From the NCBI RefSeq assembly GCF_006384975.1, contig NZ_CP021645.1, positions 558,001-622,000 on the forward strand: 64,000 nt of DNA, given 5' to 3'. Both the position numbers and the translations under genes were made by a program. A model generated the notes under the pieces. That model was not told where the DNA came from. It saw only the letters and a list, made by a program, of their open reading frames with translations, and did not search any database. The first letter of the stretch is position 1, and every line of letters starts with the position of its first letter. This document shows, piece after piece, positions 1 through 8,573 of this stretch. Origin of the DNA: Pseudomonas oryzihabitans (GTDB lineage Bacteria > Pseudomonadota > Gammaproteobacteria > Pseudomonadales > Pseudomonadaceae).

Positions 1-486
1 ATCCACAGCGCCATCCACCGGGCCCAGCCCGAGACCCATGCGGTGCTGCACACCCACACCGCTGCTGGCATCGGCGTCTCCGCCCAGCGCGATGGATTGC
101 TGATGATTTCCCAGCATGCCATGAGGTTCTTCGGCCGCCTGGCCTATCACGGCTACGAGGGCGTGGCCCTGGATCTGGACGAGCAGAGCCGGCTGGTGGC
201 CGACCTCGGTCCGCACCAGGCCATGATCCTCTGCAATCACGGGCTGCTCACCGCTGGCCAGAGCCTGGAGGAAGCCTTCTGGCACCTCTATTACCTGGAG
301 CGCTCCTGCTCCGCGCAGTTGGCGGCCCAGAGTGGCGGCGCCGAGCTGGTGATAGCGCCCGACGCCGTCGCGCAGAAGGTCAGCGATCTCATCCCCGGCA
401 ACCTGGCGCGCGGGGCCCATGTTCGTCATTGGGAGGCGGCAGTACGCCAGCTGGAGCGTCACGAAGGCCGGGAGTACGCGCAATGA
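1..486 (+). CDS. Class II aldolase/adducin family protein, 5'-truncated by the window edge
   Basis: The frame is open from base 1, so the gene starts upstream of the window; about 161 C-terminal residues are present. The segment IHRAQPETHAVLHTHT is the metal-binding His-X-His region of class II aldolases and adducin heads, and LCNHGLLTAGQ is the second conserved His block. These enzymes use a divalent metal to cleave or isomerise sugar phosphates, or act as decarboxylases. The stop overlaps the next gene's ATG (ATGA at 483), so it is translationally coupled to a sulfonate-type SBP. That context suggests processing of a carbon skeleton linked to sulfur scavenging, but the substrate cannot be read from this fragment. 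A GTG at 43 opens the same frame but lies inside the conserved motif and is not the true start. Confidence 0.85.
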   Translation: MHSAIHRAQPETHAVLHTHTAAGIGVSAQRDGLLMISQHAMRFFGRLAYHGYEGVALDLDEQSRLVADLGPHQAMILCNHGLLTAGQSLEEAFWHLYYLERSCSAQLAAQSGGAELVIAPDAVAQKVSDLIPGNLARGAHVRHWEAAVRQLERHEGREYAQ

Positions 487-1436
487 AGCGACTGCTCGCT
501 ACCCTGGGTCTGGCCTTGCTGCTGGGGCAGGCCCAGGCGGCGCCGGATCTCTCCGGGGTGACCCTGGTGCTGGGCGACCAGGCCCGCGGCCTACGCGCCA
601 TGATGGAGGCCGCCGGGAGCCTCGAAGGAGCGCCTTACAGGTATCGCTGGGCCAACTTCCAGGGCGCCGCGCCACTGTTCGAGGCGCAGCGCGTCGGCGC
701 GGTGGATACCTCCTATGCCGGCGATCTGCCGGTGCTGATGGCCGCCTCCGGGGGTGTGCCGCTCAAGCTGATCGCCACCAATGTCGGCTTTCCCCAGGCC
801 AACGGCCTGCTGGTGCAAAAGGATTCGCCGATCCGCTCGGTGCGGGATCTCAAGGGGCATACCGTGGTGGTGTCCTCGGCCAAGGGCAGCATCTCCCAGC
901 ATCTGCTCTATGCCGCCCTGGAAGAAGCGGGGCTCAAGCGCGAAGACGTCACGGTCAAGTTCGTGCTGCCCACCGATGCCAGCGCCGCCTTCAATGCCGG
1001 GCAGATCGAGGCCTGGGCCACCTTCGATCCCTATCTCGGCATCGCCGAGCAGCACGGTGCCCGGCTGCTTCGCGACGGTGAGGGGCTGACCACCGCCCTG
1101 GGCTTTCTGACCGCCACCTCGGCATCCCTGGAAGACCCGGCCAAGCGCGCCGCCATCGCCGATTTCGCCGGTCGCCTGGCCCAGGCGCGGGCCTGGGCGG
1201 TGGCCCATCCGCAGGATTACGCCCGCATCTATGCCGAGCTGACCCGCCTGCCGGAGGACGCGGCCAAGGTCATTTCCGCCCGCACCTCCCACGGGCTACG
1301 CCCGGTGCAGCCTGCAGACGTTGCCGCCGTGCAGAAGGTGGCCGATCTCTTCAGCGAACTCCAGGTGCTGCCCAAGCCGGTCGACGTCGCCGCCCTGGCC
1401 GATGCCAGCGTCTTCACCCAGGAAGCCAAGCCATGA
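483..1436 (+). CDS. ABC transporter substrate-binding protein, SsuA/TauA-like
   Basis: A 317-residue periplasmic binding protein of the nitrate/sulfonate/taurine family (NMT1/SsuA fold). The start at 483 is chosen because it gives a clean signal peptide, MKRLLATLGLALLLGQAQA, and an ATGA overlap with the aldolase; an in-frame upstream start at 429 would add 18 non-signal residues. Family signs are the segment GDLPVLMAASGG (pocket loop), KDSPIRSVRDLKGH and EAWATFDPYL. The mature chain has no cysteine and three methionines. It is coupled by another ATGA overlap to a second SBP at 1433. No permease or ATPase follows, so it must borrow a translocator, possibly one of those further downstream. The substrate is unknown; an organosulfonate is inferred from family and context. 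Confidence 0.88.
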   Translation: MKRLLATLGLALLLGQAQAAPDLSGVTLVLGDQARGLRAMMEAAGSLEGAPYRYRWANFQGAAPLFEAQRVGAVDTSYAGDLPVLMAASGGVPLKLIATNVGFPQANGLLVQKDSPIRSVRDLKGHTVVVSSAKGSISQHLLYAALEEAGLKREDVTVKFVLPTDASAAFNAGQIEAWATFDPYLGIAEQHGARLLRDGEGLTTALGFLTATSASLEDPAKRAAIADFAGRLAQARAWAVAHPQDYARIYAELTRLPEDAAKVISARTSHGLRPVQPADVAAVQKVADLFSELQVLPKPVDVAALADASVFTQEAKP

Positions 1437-2407
1437 CCTCAATCCGCCGTACCTTGCTGGCGCTACCGCTGCTGCTCGCCGCCAGCGCGGCCCTGGCCGC
1501 CGAGACCCTCACCCTGCGCATCGCCGACCAGAAGGGCAATATGCGCGCTCAGTTGGAAGCCGCCGACGGCCTGCGTGACCTGCCGGGCTATCGCATCCAA
1601 TGGGCGGAGTTTCCCGCCGCCGCGCCCCTGGCCGAGGCGCTCAACGCCGGCGCGGTGGACGCCGGCATTATCGGTGACGGGCCCTTGCTGTTCGCCCTGG
1701 CCGCTGGCGCGCCGGTGAAGGCCATCGCCGTGGACAAATCCGATCCCTATGGCACGGCGGTGATCGTGCCCCAGGACTCGCCGCTGCGTTCGGCGGCCGA
1801 TCTCAAGGGCAAGCGCATCGCCACCGGGCGCGGCTCAATCGGTCATTACATCGCCCTCAAGGCGCTGGATTCGGTGGGCCTGACCGCCCAGGACGTGAGT
1901 TTCCGCTTCCTTGGCCCGGTGGACGCCAAGATGGCCCTGGCCAATGGTTCGGTGGACGCCTGGGCGACCTGGGAGCCCTATACCGCCCAGGCCGAGCAGG
2001 TGGACGGCGCCCGGGTGCTGGTCAATGGCCGCGGGCTCTGGGCCGGCAACAGCTTCCTCGCCGCCACCGACAACGCCCTGGCCGATCCGGCCAAGCGCGC
2101 GGCCTTGCAGGATTACCTCGACCGCCTCGCCGCCGCCCAGCGCTGGGGCTACACCCACCTGGACAGCTATGCCAAGACCCTGGCGCAGATCATCGGCTTT
2201 CCCGAGGCGGTGGCGCGGCTGCAGTTCGAGCGGCGCAAGCTGCATTGGGAGCCCATCGATGCCCAGGTGGTGGCCGACCAGCAGGCGGCGGCGGACTTCT
2301 ACCACCGCAGCGGCCTGATCCCCCAGCGGCTGGACGCCCAGGCGACCTTCGCCCAGGGCTTTCGGGTCGCCAAGCCGGACGAGCCACGGCAGGCGGCACG
2401 GGATTAG
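1433..2407 (+). CDS. ABC transporter substrate-binding protein, SsuA-like
   Basis: A 324-residue SBP with an N-terminal signal peptide ending near ASAALAA and the family segments IIGDGPLLFALAAG, DSPLRSAADLKGKRIATG and VDAWATWEPY. It is a clear paralogue of the upstream SBP and of those at 36034 and 39500. The mature chain has no cysteine and only two methionines. Its ATG overlaps the preceding stop, making a three-gene unit of aldolase, SBP and SBP. The unit ends here, since repeat DNA follows. There is no dedicated permease or ATPase. The ligand is probably a sulfonate or sulfate ester by context; this is inference. Confidence 0.88.
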   Translation: MTSIRRTLLALPLLLAASAALAAETLTLRIADQKGNMRAQLEAADGLRDLPGYRIQWAEFPAAAPLAEALNAGAVDAGIIGDGPLLFALAAGAPVKAIAVDKSDPYGTAVIVPQDSPLRSAADLKGKRIATGRGSIGHYIALKALDSVGLTAQDVSFRFLGPVDAKMALANGSVDAWATWEPYTAQAEQVDGARVLVNGRGLWAGNSFLAATDNALADPAKRAALQDYLDRLAAAQRWGYTHLDSYAKTLAQIIGFPEAVARLQFERRKLHWEPIDAQVVADQQAAADFYHRSGLIPQRLDAQATFAQGFRVAKPDEPRQAARD

Positions 2408-2431
2408 GGGGTTGCCAGGCGGATAGCGCGC

Positions 2432-2530
2432 TGTGTTGGGCTTCGCTGCGCTCAGCGCCAACCTGCGGTGATGGTTGAGGGCCCGGAGCGGGGTGGTGTT
2501 GGGCTTCGCGTTGCTCAGCGCCAACCTACG
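2432..2530. repeat. Two copies of a TTGGGCTTCGC-type intergenic repeat
   Basis: Two direct copies, about 2432-2466 and 2495-2530, share the core GTTGGGCTTCGC, then TGCTCAGCGCCAACCT. Each can fold on itself because GTTGG pairs with CCAAC. The same family, ending in CAACCCAACCTAC, recurs at 33618-33702 and 58018-58110. It looks like a REP/BIME-type extragenic palindrome. Confidence 0.75.
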
Positions 2531-2542
2531 TACGACGGTGCG

Positions 2543-2577
2543 CCCCCTCTCCCTTTGGAAGAGGGCTGGGGTGAGGG
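2543..2577. repeat. CCCCCTCTCCC...GAGGG intergenic repeat
   Basis: CCCCCTCTCCC followed by GAGAGGG-like bases and CTGGGGTGAGGG. An almost identical copy lies at 33751-33784, in both cases next to the TTGGGCTTCGC repeat. It can form a short hairpin. It appears to be a second extragenic repeat family. Confidence 0.7.
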
Positions 2578-2606
2578 AAAAACCACACCGACACCCGACC
2601 TATCCA

Positions 2607-2612
2607 TATAAC
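2607..2612 (+). promoter_or_regulatory. Candidate -10 element (TATAAC) for the SBP at 2666
   Basis: TATAAC sits in an AT-rich stretch (about 2600-2650) 54 bases before the start codon. The same hexamer occurs upstream of the sulfur operons starting at 24251 (minus) and 29908. No good -35 box is visible, which would fit an activator-dependent promoter such as one controlled by CysB; that link is inference. Confidence 0.35.
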
Positions 2613-2665
2613 CCTTACTTATTTCAAAAAATCCAAAAACCCTAAGTAGGCTATAAGCCAACTCC

Positions 2666-3712
2666 ATGGATGAGCGCTCCACGATGCCCCTACGTCTTCC
2701 CTTCACTCGTCGCCCCCTGATGCTGGGCTTCGCCGCCAGCCTGCTCACCGGGCTGGTCGCCGCGCCCCAGGCCGCGCAGGCCGAAGGCACCCTGCGTATT
2801 TCCGAGCAGTTTGGCGTTGTCTACCTGCTGTTGCACGTGGCGCGTGACCAGGGGCTGATCGAGAAGCACGGCAAGGAGGAGGGCGTCGACATCAAGGTCA
2901 GCTGGACCAAGCTCTCCGGTGGCGCGGCGGTGAACGAGGCGGTGCTCTCCGGCGCGGTGGACGTCGGCTCCGCCGGACTCGGCCCGCTGCTGACGCTATG
3001 GGATCGCACCCGCGGGCGGCAGAACGTCAAGGCGGTGGCCGGCCTCGGTGCCTTTCCCTATTACCTGGTGACCAACAATCCGGCGGTGAAGACCCTGGCC
3101 GACTTCACCGCCAAGGACCGCATCGCCGTGCCGGCGGTCACCGTCTCGGTGCAGTCGCGCTTCCTGCAATACGCCGCCGCCCAGGCGTTCGGCGAGCAGA
3201 ACTGGAATCGTCTGGAGCCCCTGACCGTCGCCGTGCCGCACCCGGACGCGGCCGCTGCGGTGATCTCCGGGGGGACCGAGATCGATAGCCACTTCGCCAA
3301 TCCGCCGTTCCAGGAACAGGAACTGGCCAGCGGCAAGGTGCACAGGGTGCTGAGCTCCTACGACGTCATGGGCGGTGCCAACTCGCCGACCCTGGTGTTC
3401 GTCACCGAGAAATTCCGCCAGGACAACCCCAAGACCTACAAGGCCTTCCGCGAGGCGCTGATCGAGGCCGGGCAGATTATCGCCAAGGACAAGGCCGCCG
3501 CTGCCCGTACCTACATCAAGGTGGAGAACTCCAAGCTCGATCCGGCGCTGGTCCAGCAGATCATCGAAAGCCCCGAGGTCAACTTCGACACGGCGCCGCA
3601 GAACACCCTGAAGCTCGCCCAGTTCATGTACCGCATCGGTGCCATCCGCAACCAGCCCAGCTCCTGGCAGGACTATTTCTTCGTCGACGCGCCCGATCAG
3701 CAGGGTAGTTGA
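2666..3712 (+). CDS. ABC transporter substrate-binding protein, nitrate/sulfonate/taurine type
   Basis: A 348-residue SBP with a signal peptide ending near AAQAAQA and the family signature GAVDVGSAGLGPLLTLWDRT. It is closely related over its whole length to the SBP at 29908; both contain LIEKHGKE, WDRTRGRQNVKA and SSWQDYFF. The mature chain has no cysteine and two methionines. An ATG at 2684 could also be used; 2666 is kept as the longest start. It stands alone between repeat DNA and the MetQ-type gene, 60 bases before the latter. By analogy with the copy at 29908, which has its own ATPase and permease, it probably feeds a TauBC/SsuBC-type translocator. Confidence 0.87.
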   Translation: MDERSTMPLRLPFTRRPLMLGFAASLLTGLVAAPQAAQAEGTLRISEQFGVVYLLLHVARDQGLIEKHGKEEGVDIKVSWTKLSGGAAVNEAVLSGAVDVGSAGLGPLLTLWDRTRGRQNVKAVAGLGAFPYYLVTNNPAVKTLADFTAKDRIAVPAVTVSVQSRFLQYAAAQAFGEQNWNRLEPLTVAVPHPDAAAAVISGGTEIDSHFANPPFQEQELASGKVHRVLSSYDVMGGANSPTLVFVTEKFRQDNPKTYKAFREALIEAGQIIAKDKAAAARTYIKVENSKLDPALVQQIIESPEVNFDTAPQNTLKLAQFMYRIGAIRNQPSSWQDYFFVDAPDQQGS

Positions 3713-3772
3713 TTCTTTCCCTACGGGTTCCACCGGACCGCCGGACGAGCCCTCGACATCTCGAGGTCTCCC

Positions 3773-4615
3773 ATGACTATTCCTTCCTTTCTTCAACGCC
3801 TTGGGCTGTTCCTGGCGAGCAGCATCCTGGCGCTGTCCGCCCAGGCGGCCGATCTTCAGAAAATCCGTCTCGGTGTCACTGAAAGCCCGCAGAGTGCCGC
3901 CCTGGAACTGGCCGCTAAACTGGCAAGGGAAAAGGGCGTGGACGTGGAAATCGTCTCCTTCAGCGACTGGAACACGCCGAACCTGGCACTCGCCCACGGC
4001 GATATCGACGTCAACTACTTCCAGCACCAACCGTTCCTGGAGAACGCCAACGCTCAGAACGGCTACGGCCTGGTGCCCATCGCCTATGGCGTGGAGAACA
4101 AAGTAGGGCTCTATTCCAAGCGGGTGAAGAGCTTCGCCGAGGTGCCGGACGGCGCCACCGTGGCGGTGGCCGATGATCCGGTCAACCAGGGCCGCGGACT
4201 GCAGCTCTATGCCCGTGCCGGCTTGATCCAGCTCAAGGCCGACGCCGGACCCAAGGCCAGCCTGCAGGACATCGTCGCCAATCCCAAACATCTGAAATTC
4301 ATCGAGTTGCCCGGTCCGCAATTGGCCCGGGTGCTGGATGACGTGACCCTGGCGCAGAGCTATCCCTCGTACATTCTCTCCGCGGGTACCGCCGATCCTG
4401 GTAGCGCCTTGCTGTTCAGTGACGACGAAGCCAACGGCCATCTCTATGCCTTGCGTTTCGTGACCCGCCCGGAAAAAGCTAACGATCCGGCCATTCGCAC
4501 CTTCATCCAGGTGTTCCAGAGCGATCCGCGGGTGCGTGAGGCCATCGCCAAGGCCTATGGCAATCCGAAGCTCTACAGCCTGGCCTGGCTGAACCGGCAG
4601 GAGGCCGCACGATGA
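3773..4615 (+). CDS. MetQ/NlpA-family ABC transporter substrate-binding protein
   Basis: A 280-residue SBP with the NlpA/MetQ hallmarks [26 protein letters not shown] and [12 protein letters not shown]. Classical MetQ proteins are lipoproteins with a lipobox cysteine. This one instead has a type I signal peptide (ALSAQA then ADLQ) and no cysteine anywhere. After the signal peptide there is no methionine or cysteine at all, a strong sign of expression under sulfur limitation. It is followed by its ATPase (ATGA overlap at 4612) and permease. Family members import methionine; a methionine derivative or another organosulfur compound is likely here, but the exact ligand is not known. Confidence 0.9.
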   Translation: MTIPSFLQRLGLFLASSILALSAQAADLQKIRLGVTESPQSAALELAAKLAREKGVDVEIVSFSDWNTPNLALAHGDIDVNYFQHQPFLENANAQNGYGLVPIAYGVENKVGLYSKRVKSFAEVPDGATVAVADDPVNQGRGLQLYARAGLIQLKADAGPKASLQDIVANPKHLKFIELPGPQLARVLDDVTLAQSYPSYILSAGTADPGSALLFSDDEANGHLYALRFVTRPEKANDPAIRTFIQVFQSDPRVREAIAKAYGNPKLYSLAWLNRQEAAR

Positions 4616-5706
4616 GCAACGCCTTGCTGAAAGCGTTGGAGCCGCAAGCGCCGGCCGAACCTCAGGCCATCGCAGCCCGGGAGCACTTGCGCCTGAGCGG
4701 GGTGCAGAAGGTCTATACCGGCGGCGCGGTGCCGGTGACCGCCCTGGCGGACATCGACCTGTCCATCGCCCGCGGCGAGATCTTCGGCATCATCGGCCGC
4801 AGCGGGGCCGGCAAGTCCAGCCTGATCCGCACCCTCAATCGTCTGGAAGACGTCAGCGCCGGCCAGGTGCTGGTGGATGGCGTCGACATCGGCACTCTGG
4901 CCGGCAGCCAATTGGTGGCGCTGCGCCGCCGCATCGGCATGATCTTCCAGCACTTCAACCTGCTGGCCTCGCAAACCGTGCTGGAGAACCTCGCCCTGCC
5001 ACTCAAGGCGGCCGGCTTCCGCCGTGACGAGATCGAGACGCGCGCCCGGGAATTGCTGGAGCTGGTGGGTCTGCAGGGCAAGGAGCAGGTCTACCCCTCG
5101 CGGCTCTCCGGTGGCCAGAAACAGCGGGTGGGCATCGCCCGCGCGCTGATGCTCAAACCCGAGATACTGCTGTGCGACGAGGCCACCTCGGCGCTCGATC
5201 CTGAGACCACCCAATCGATCCTGGCGCTCTTGCAAGACATCAATCGCCGCCTGGGCCTGACCATCGTCCTCATCACCCACGAGATGGCGGTGATCCGCCA
5301 GATCTGCGACCGGGTGGTGGTGCTGGAGCACGGCCGCATCGTCGAGCAGGGGCCAGTTTGGCAGCTCTTCGGCGCGCCCCAGGCCGAAGCCACCCAGGCG
5401 CTGCTGGCGCCCCTGGCGGCCCAGTTGCCGGCGGACCTCGCCAGGCAGCTCAGCACCACCCGCCAGCCCGGCGCTCGGGCGATACTGGAGCTGGCCTACG
5501 ACGGCCAGGGCGTGGAGCCCGACTTCCAGGCCCTGGGCCAGGCGCTCGGCGCACCGGTGGAACTCCTGCACGGCGGTATCGACCGTATCCAGGGCCATGC
5601 CCTGGGGCGGTTGCTGGTGGCGACGACGGCGCCCGAGCGGCGCCTGGCCGCCTTTCTGACCCAGACCGGGCTGTTCGCCCGGGCACAGGTGGTGGGCTAT
5701 GTCTGA
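4612..5706 (+). CDS. MetN-family ABC transporter ATP-binding protein
   Basis: A 364-residue ABC ATPase with Walker [10 protein letters not shown] (about residues 62-70), signature LSGGQKQR (165-172) and Walker B ILLCDE (185-190), then a C-terminal NIL-type regulatory region as in MetN. It energises import through the MetI-like permease whose ATG (5699) overlaps its stop. The N-terminus is about 25 residues longer than usual and rich in Pro and Ala. In E. coli MetN the NIL domain binds methionine and gives trans-inhibition, so similar feedback is possible here. Confidence 0.92.
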   Translation: MSNALLKALEPQAPAEPQAIAAREHLRLSGVQKVYTGGAVPVTALADIDLSIARGEIFGIIGRSGAGKSSLIRTLNRLEDVSAGQVLVDGVDIGTLAGSQLVALRRRIGMIFQHFNLLASQTVLENLALPLKAAGFRRDEIETRARELLELVGLQGKEQVYPSRLSGGQKQRVGIARALMLKPEILLCDEATSALDPETTQSILALLQDINRRLGLTIVLITHEMAVIRQICDRVVVLEHGRIVEQGPVWQLFGAPQAEATQALLAPLAAQLPADLARQLSTTRQPGARAILELAYDGQGVEPDFQALGQALGAPVELLHGGIDRIQGHALGRLLVATTAPERRLAAFLTQTGLFARAQVVGYV

Positions 5707-6352
5707 GTTCATGATCAAGGCGCTGTGGAAGGCCTTTCTCGATACCCTGACCATGGTCAGCATCTCCGCGGCCATCGTCTGGTTCGCCGGCATCGCCCTG
5801 GCGGTGGTGCTGGTCACCACCGGGCGCGGTGCCATCTTCGCCGCGCCCACGCTCAACCGGGTGCTGGGCACGGTGATCAATGCCTTTCGCGCCACGCCCT
5901 TCATCATCCTGCTGGTGGCTTTGATCCCGCTGACGCGGCTGATTACCGGCACCACCATCGGCGTCTGGGCGGCGGTGGTACCCATCACCCTCAGCGCGAC
6001 GCCGTTCTTCGCCCGTATCGCCGAGGTCAGCCTGCGCGAAGTCGGCGGCGGGGTGATAGAAGCGGCCCAGGCGCTGGGTTGCGAGCGGCGCCACATCGTC
6101 TTCAATGTGCTCCTGCCCGAGGCCCTGCCGGGGATCATCGGTGGCTTCACCGTGACCCTGGTAGCGATGATCGGCGCCTCGGCCATGGCCGGTGCCATAG
6201 GCGCCGGTGGCCTGGGCGACCTGGCGATCCGCTACGGTTACCAGCGCTACGACACCCAGGTGATGGCCGTGGTGATCGCCATCCTGGTGGTGCTGGTGTG
6301 CGGTATCCAATTCATCGGCGACCGCTACGTGCGGCATCTGCGGGCGCGCTAG
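5699..6352 (+). CDS. MetI-family ABC transporter permease
   Basis: A 217-residue integral membrane protein of the MetI family, about the normal length, with five predicted membrane segments. The EAA-type coupling motif is visible around [20 protein letters not shown]. It completes the MetQNI-type importer started at 3773, and its start overlaps the metN-like stop by eight bases. A strong hairpin with a T-rich tail follows at 6378, marking the end of the operon. Confidence 0.92.
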   Translation: MSEFMIKALWKAFLDTLTMVSISAAIVWFAGIALAVVLVTTGRGAIFAAPTLNRVLGTVINAFRATPFIILLVALIPLTRLITGTTIGVWAAVVPITLSATPFFARIAEVSLREVGGGVIEAAQALGCERRHIVFNVLLPEALPGIIGGFTVTLVAMIGASAMAGAIGAGGLGDLAIRYGYQRYDTQVMAVVIAILVVLVCGIQFIGDRYVRHLRAR

Positions 6353-6377
6353 CGCCGATTCCCCAGCTCTCTCCCTG

Positions 6378-6425
6378 CGACGCCCGGAGCGGCCCCTGGC
6401 CCTCCGGGCGTCGTCGTTTTCGTTT
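6378..6425 (+). terminator. Rho-independent terminator after the MetQNI-type operon
   Basis: A perfect 12-bp stem (CGACGCCCGGAG at 6378-6389 paired with CTCCGGGCGTCG at 6402-6413) with a 12-base loop is followed by TCGTTTTCGTTT. Stem, spacing and T-rich tail all fit an intrinsic terminator. Confidence 0.85.
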
Positions 6426-6513
6426 GCCGCTAGCTTGTGCGTGAAAGACCCGGGCCAGCGCTTGGGAGCACTGTTGCTGGGCAGACAGCAGGGGAACAGC
6501 TGCCTGGGTCCGA

Positions 6514-6528
6514 ACAGCTCTTGGCTGT
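6514..6528. promoter_or_regulatory. Inverted repeat ACAGC-N5-GCTGT, possible activator site upstream of sfnG
   Basis: A perfect 5-bp inverted repeat with a 5-base spacer, centred about 55 bases upstream of the sigma-54-like element at 6573. Sigma-54 promoters need an upstream enhancer-binding protein; for sfn genes in Pseudomonas putida that is SfnR. Whether this is the SfnR site is a guess from position and symmetry. Confidence 0.3.
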
Positions 6529-6572
6529 CGATATTTTTCACCAAGTCATTGATAAATAAGGATTAATAGAGT

Positions 6573-6588
6573 TGGCCTGGTTCTTGAT
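6573..6588 (+). promoter_or_regulatory. Sigma-54-like -24/-12 promoter for the sfnG operon
   Basis: TGGCCTGGTTCTTGAT matches the TGGCAC-N5-TTGC pattern, with the GG pair (6574-6575) exactly ten bases before the -12 pair. The -12 pair is GA instead of GC. A nearly identical element with the same spacing lies at 14683, ahead of the second LIV-type operon. SfnR-dependent sigma-54 control of sfn genes is known in P. putida, which supports the call. Confidence 0.55.
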
Positions 6589-6649
6589 GATGTTCCGTTG
6601 ACATCATCTCGACCGCCCCCAGAGGCGGCGTCATCTGGAGGAAGCAACC

Positions 6650-7741
6650 TTGTCCCAAGCACCCGTCAAATTCGCCTATTGGGTCCCCAACGTCAGCGGC
6701 GGCCTGGTCGTCAGCAACATCGAGCAGCGCACCCACTGGGGGATTGACTACAACCGTAAGCTGGCCCAGCTCGCCGAGCAGGCCGGTTTCGAATACGCCC
6801 TGACGCAGATCCGCTTCACCGCCGGCTACGGCGCCGAGTACCAGCACGAATCCGTGGCCTTCAGCCATGCGCTGCTGGCGGCCACCGAGCGACTCAAGGT
6901 GATCGCCGCCATCCTGCCCGGCCCCTGGAATCCGGCGCTGGCCGCCAAGCAGCTGGCGACCATCGACCAGCTCACCAATGGCCGCATCGCCATCAACCTG
7001 GTGTCCGGCTGGTTCAAGGGCGAATTCCATGGCATCGGCGAGCCCTGGCTGGAGCACGACGAGCGCTATCGCCGTTCCGAGGAATTCATCCGCGCCCTCA
7101 AGGGCATCTGGACCCAGGACAACTTCACCTTCGCTGGCGACTTCTATCGCTTCCGCGACTACACCTTGAAGCCCAAGCCGCTGCAGCAGCCGCACCCAGA
7201 GATCTTCCAGGGCGGCAGTTCGCGGGCGGCGCGGGACATGGCGGCGCGGGTCTCGGACTGGTACTTCACCAACGGCGGCACCCGCGAGGACATCCGCACC
7301 CAGGTGCAAGACCTGCGCGCCAAGGCGGCGGCCGAGGGGCGCGAGGTCAAGATCGGGGTCAACGCCTTCATCATCGCCCGCGATACCGAGGCCGAGGCGC
7401 GCGAGGTGCTGCAGGACATCGTCGCCCAGGCCAACCCCGAGGCGGTCAAGGCCTTCGGCGATGCCGCGCGCCAGGCCGGCGCCGCTAGTCCGGAAGGCAA
7501 GGGCAACTGGGCCAATTCCAGTTTCGAGGACCTGGTGCAGTACAACGATGGCTTCAAACCCAACCTGATCGGCACCCCCGAGCAGATCGCCGAGCGCATC
7601 GTGGCGCTCAAGGCGGAGGGCGTGGACCTGGTGCTGGCCGGCTTCCTGCACTTCCAGGAGGAGGTGGAGTACTTCGGCAAGCGGGTACTGCCGCTGGTGC
7701 GCGAGCTGGAAGCCCGGGCCGCAGCCCAGGCGGCGGCCTGA
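6650..7741 (+). CDS. sfnG: Dimethylsulfone monooxygenase SfnG (FMNH2-dependent, LLM family)
   Basis: 363 residues, the usual SfnG length, and recognisably SfnG from end to end: KFAYWVPNVSGGLV, ALTQIRFTAGYGAE, ILPGPWNPALAAKQ and LAGFLHFQEEVEYFG. It oxidises dimethylsulfone with FMNH2 and O2 toward methanesulfinate, letting the cell draw sulfur from DMSO2. It starts with TTG at 6650, supported by GGAGGAAG just upstream and the family N-terminus SQAPVKFAYW. Only one internal methionine and no cysteine are present. A LIV-type ABC operon begins 3 bases after its stop, so the two are probably co-transcribed from the sigma-54-like promoter at 6573. No flavin reductase is nearby. Confidence 0.93.
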   Translation: MSQAPVKFAYWVPNVSGGLVVSNIEQRTHWGIDYNRKLAQLAEQAGFEYALTQIRFTAGYGAEYQHESVAFSHALLAATERLKVIAAILPGPWNPALAAKQLATIDQLTNGRIAINLVSGWFKGEFHGIGEPWLEHDERYRRSEEFIRALKGIWTQDNFTFAGDFYRFRDYTLKPKPLQQPHPEIFQGGSSRAARDMAARVSDWYFTNGGTREDIRTQVQDLRAKAAAEGREVKIGVNAFIIARDTEAEAREVLQDIVAQANPEAVKAFGDAARQAGAASPEGKGNWANSSFEDLVQYNDGFKPNLIGTPEQIAERIVALKAEGVDLVLAGFLHFQEEVEYFGKRVLPLVRELEARAAAQAAA

Positions 7742-7744
7742 CAG

Positions 7745-8545
7745 ATGGGGGCGAGCCTGGCCATGGCGACCTCGGCGGCGCCGGTATTGCTGGAGGTCAG
7801 TGACCTGGCGCTGGCCTTCGGTGGGGTGACGGCCTTCACCGGGGTCGGCTTCCAGGTGCGTGAGGGCGAGATCTGCGCCCTCATCGGGCCCAATGGCGCC
7901 GGCAAGAGTTCGCTGCTCAACGTGATCAACGGACTCTACCGGCCGCAGCAGGGCAGGGTACTGCTGGCCGGTAGCGCCAAGGCGTTGCGGCGGCCCCAGG
8001 CCGCGGCCCATGCCGGCGTCGCCCGGACCTTCCAGAATCTGGCGCTGTTCAAGGGCATGAGCGTGCTGGACAACGTGCTCACCGGGCGCGGCCGCCATCG
8101 GCGGGCCTCCTGGCCGGAACAGGTGTTCGCCCTCGGCCGGGCGCCGGCAGAGGAGCGGGCGCAGCGAGCGGTGGCCGAATGGGCGCTGGACTTCCTGCAG
8201 CTCGGCCCCTGGCGCGAAACCCCCGTGGGCAGCTTGCCCTATGGCCTGCAGAAGCGGGTGGAGCTGGCCCGGGCACTGGCTGCCGAGCCGCGGCTGCTGC
8301 TGCTCGACGAGCCCATGGCCGGTATGAATGCTGGCGAGAAGCAGGAACTGAGCGGCTACATCCAGGCCATCAATCGCGAGCAGGGCGTCACCGTGGTGCT
8401 CATCGAGCACGACATCCAGGTGGTGATGCAGCTGGCGGATCACGTGGTGGTGCTGGACTACGGTCGCCTGATCGCCGATGGCACTCCCACCACGGTGCGC
8501 AATGACCCGGCGGTGATAGCCGCCTACCTGGGCACTCGTCACTAG
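7745..8545 (+). CDS. LIV-type ABC transporter ATP-binding protein (LivG-like), copy 1
   Basis: A 266-residue ATPase with Walker A GPNGAGKSS (about 48-56), the LivG-type signature region YGLQKRVELARAL in place of LSGGQ, and Walker B LLLLDEPMAGM. An alternative ATG at 7763 would trim six residues. It starts 3 bases after sfnG and opens a five-gene importer in the order ATPase, permease, permease, SBP, ATPase. The same order recurs at 15660-20705, and the two LivG-like proteins are clearly similar. The ligand is unknown. LIV-type systems carry branched-chain amino acids, amides, urea or hydrophobic acids. Confidence 0.9.
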   Translation: MGASLAMATSAAPVLLEVSDLALAFGGVTAFTGVGFQVREGEICALIGPNGAGKSSLLNVINGLYRPQQGRVLLAGSAKALRRPQAAAHAGVARTFQNLALFKGMSVLDNVLTGRGRHRRASWPEQVFALGRAPAEERAQRAVAEWALDFLQLGPWRETPVGSLPYGLQKRVELARALAAEPRLLLLDEPMAGMNAGEKQELSGYIQAINREQGVTVVLIEHDIQVVMQLADHVVVLDYGRLIADGTPTTVRNDPAVIAAYLGTRH

Positions 8546-8573
8546 GGAATACCTACGCCACAGGGAGAAGACC

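Noticed and set aside
419..1292. Long open frames on both strands overlapping the first SBP
   Set aside because: High GC opens alternative frames. The SBP frame alone has signal peptide and family motifs.
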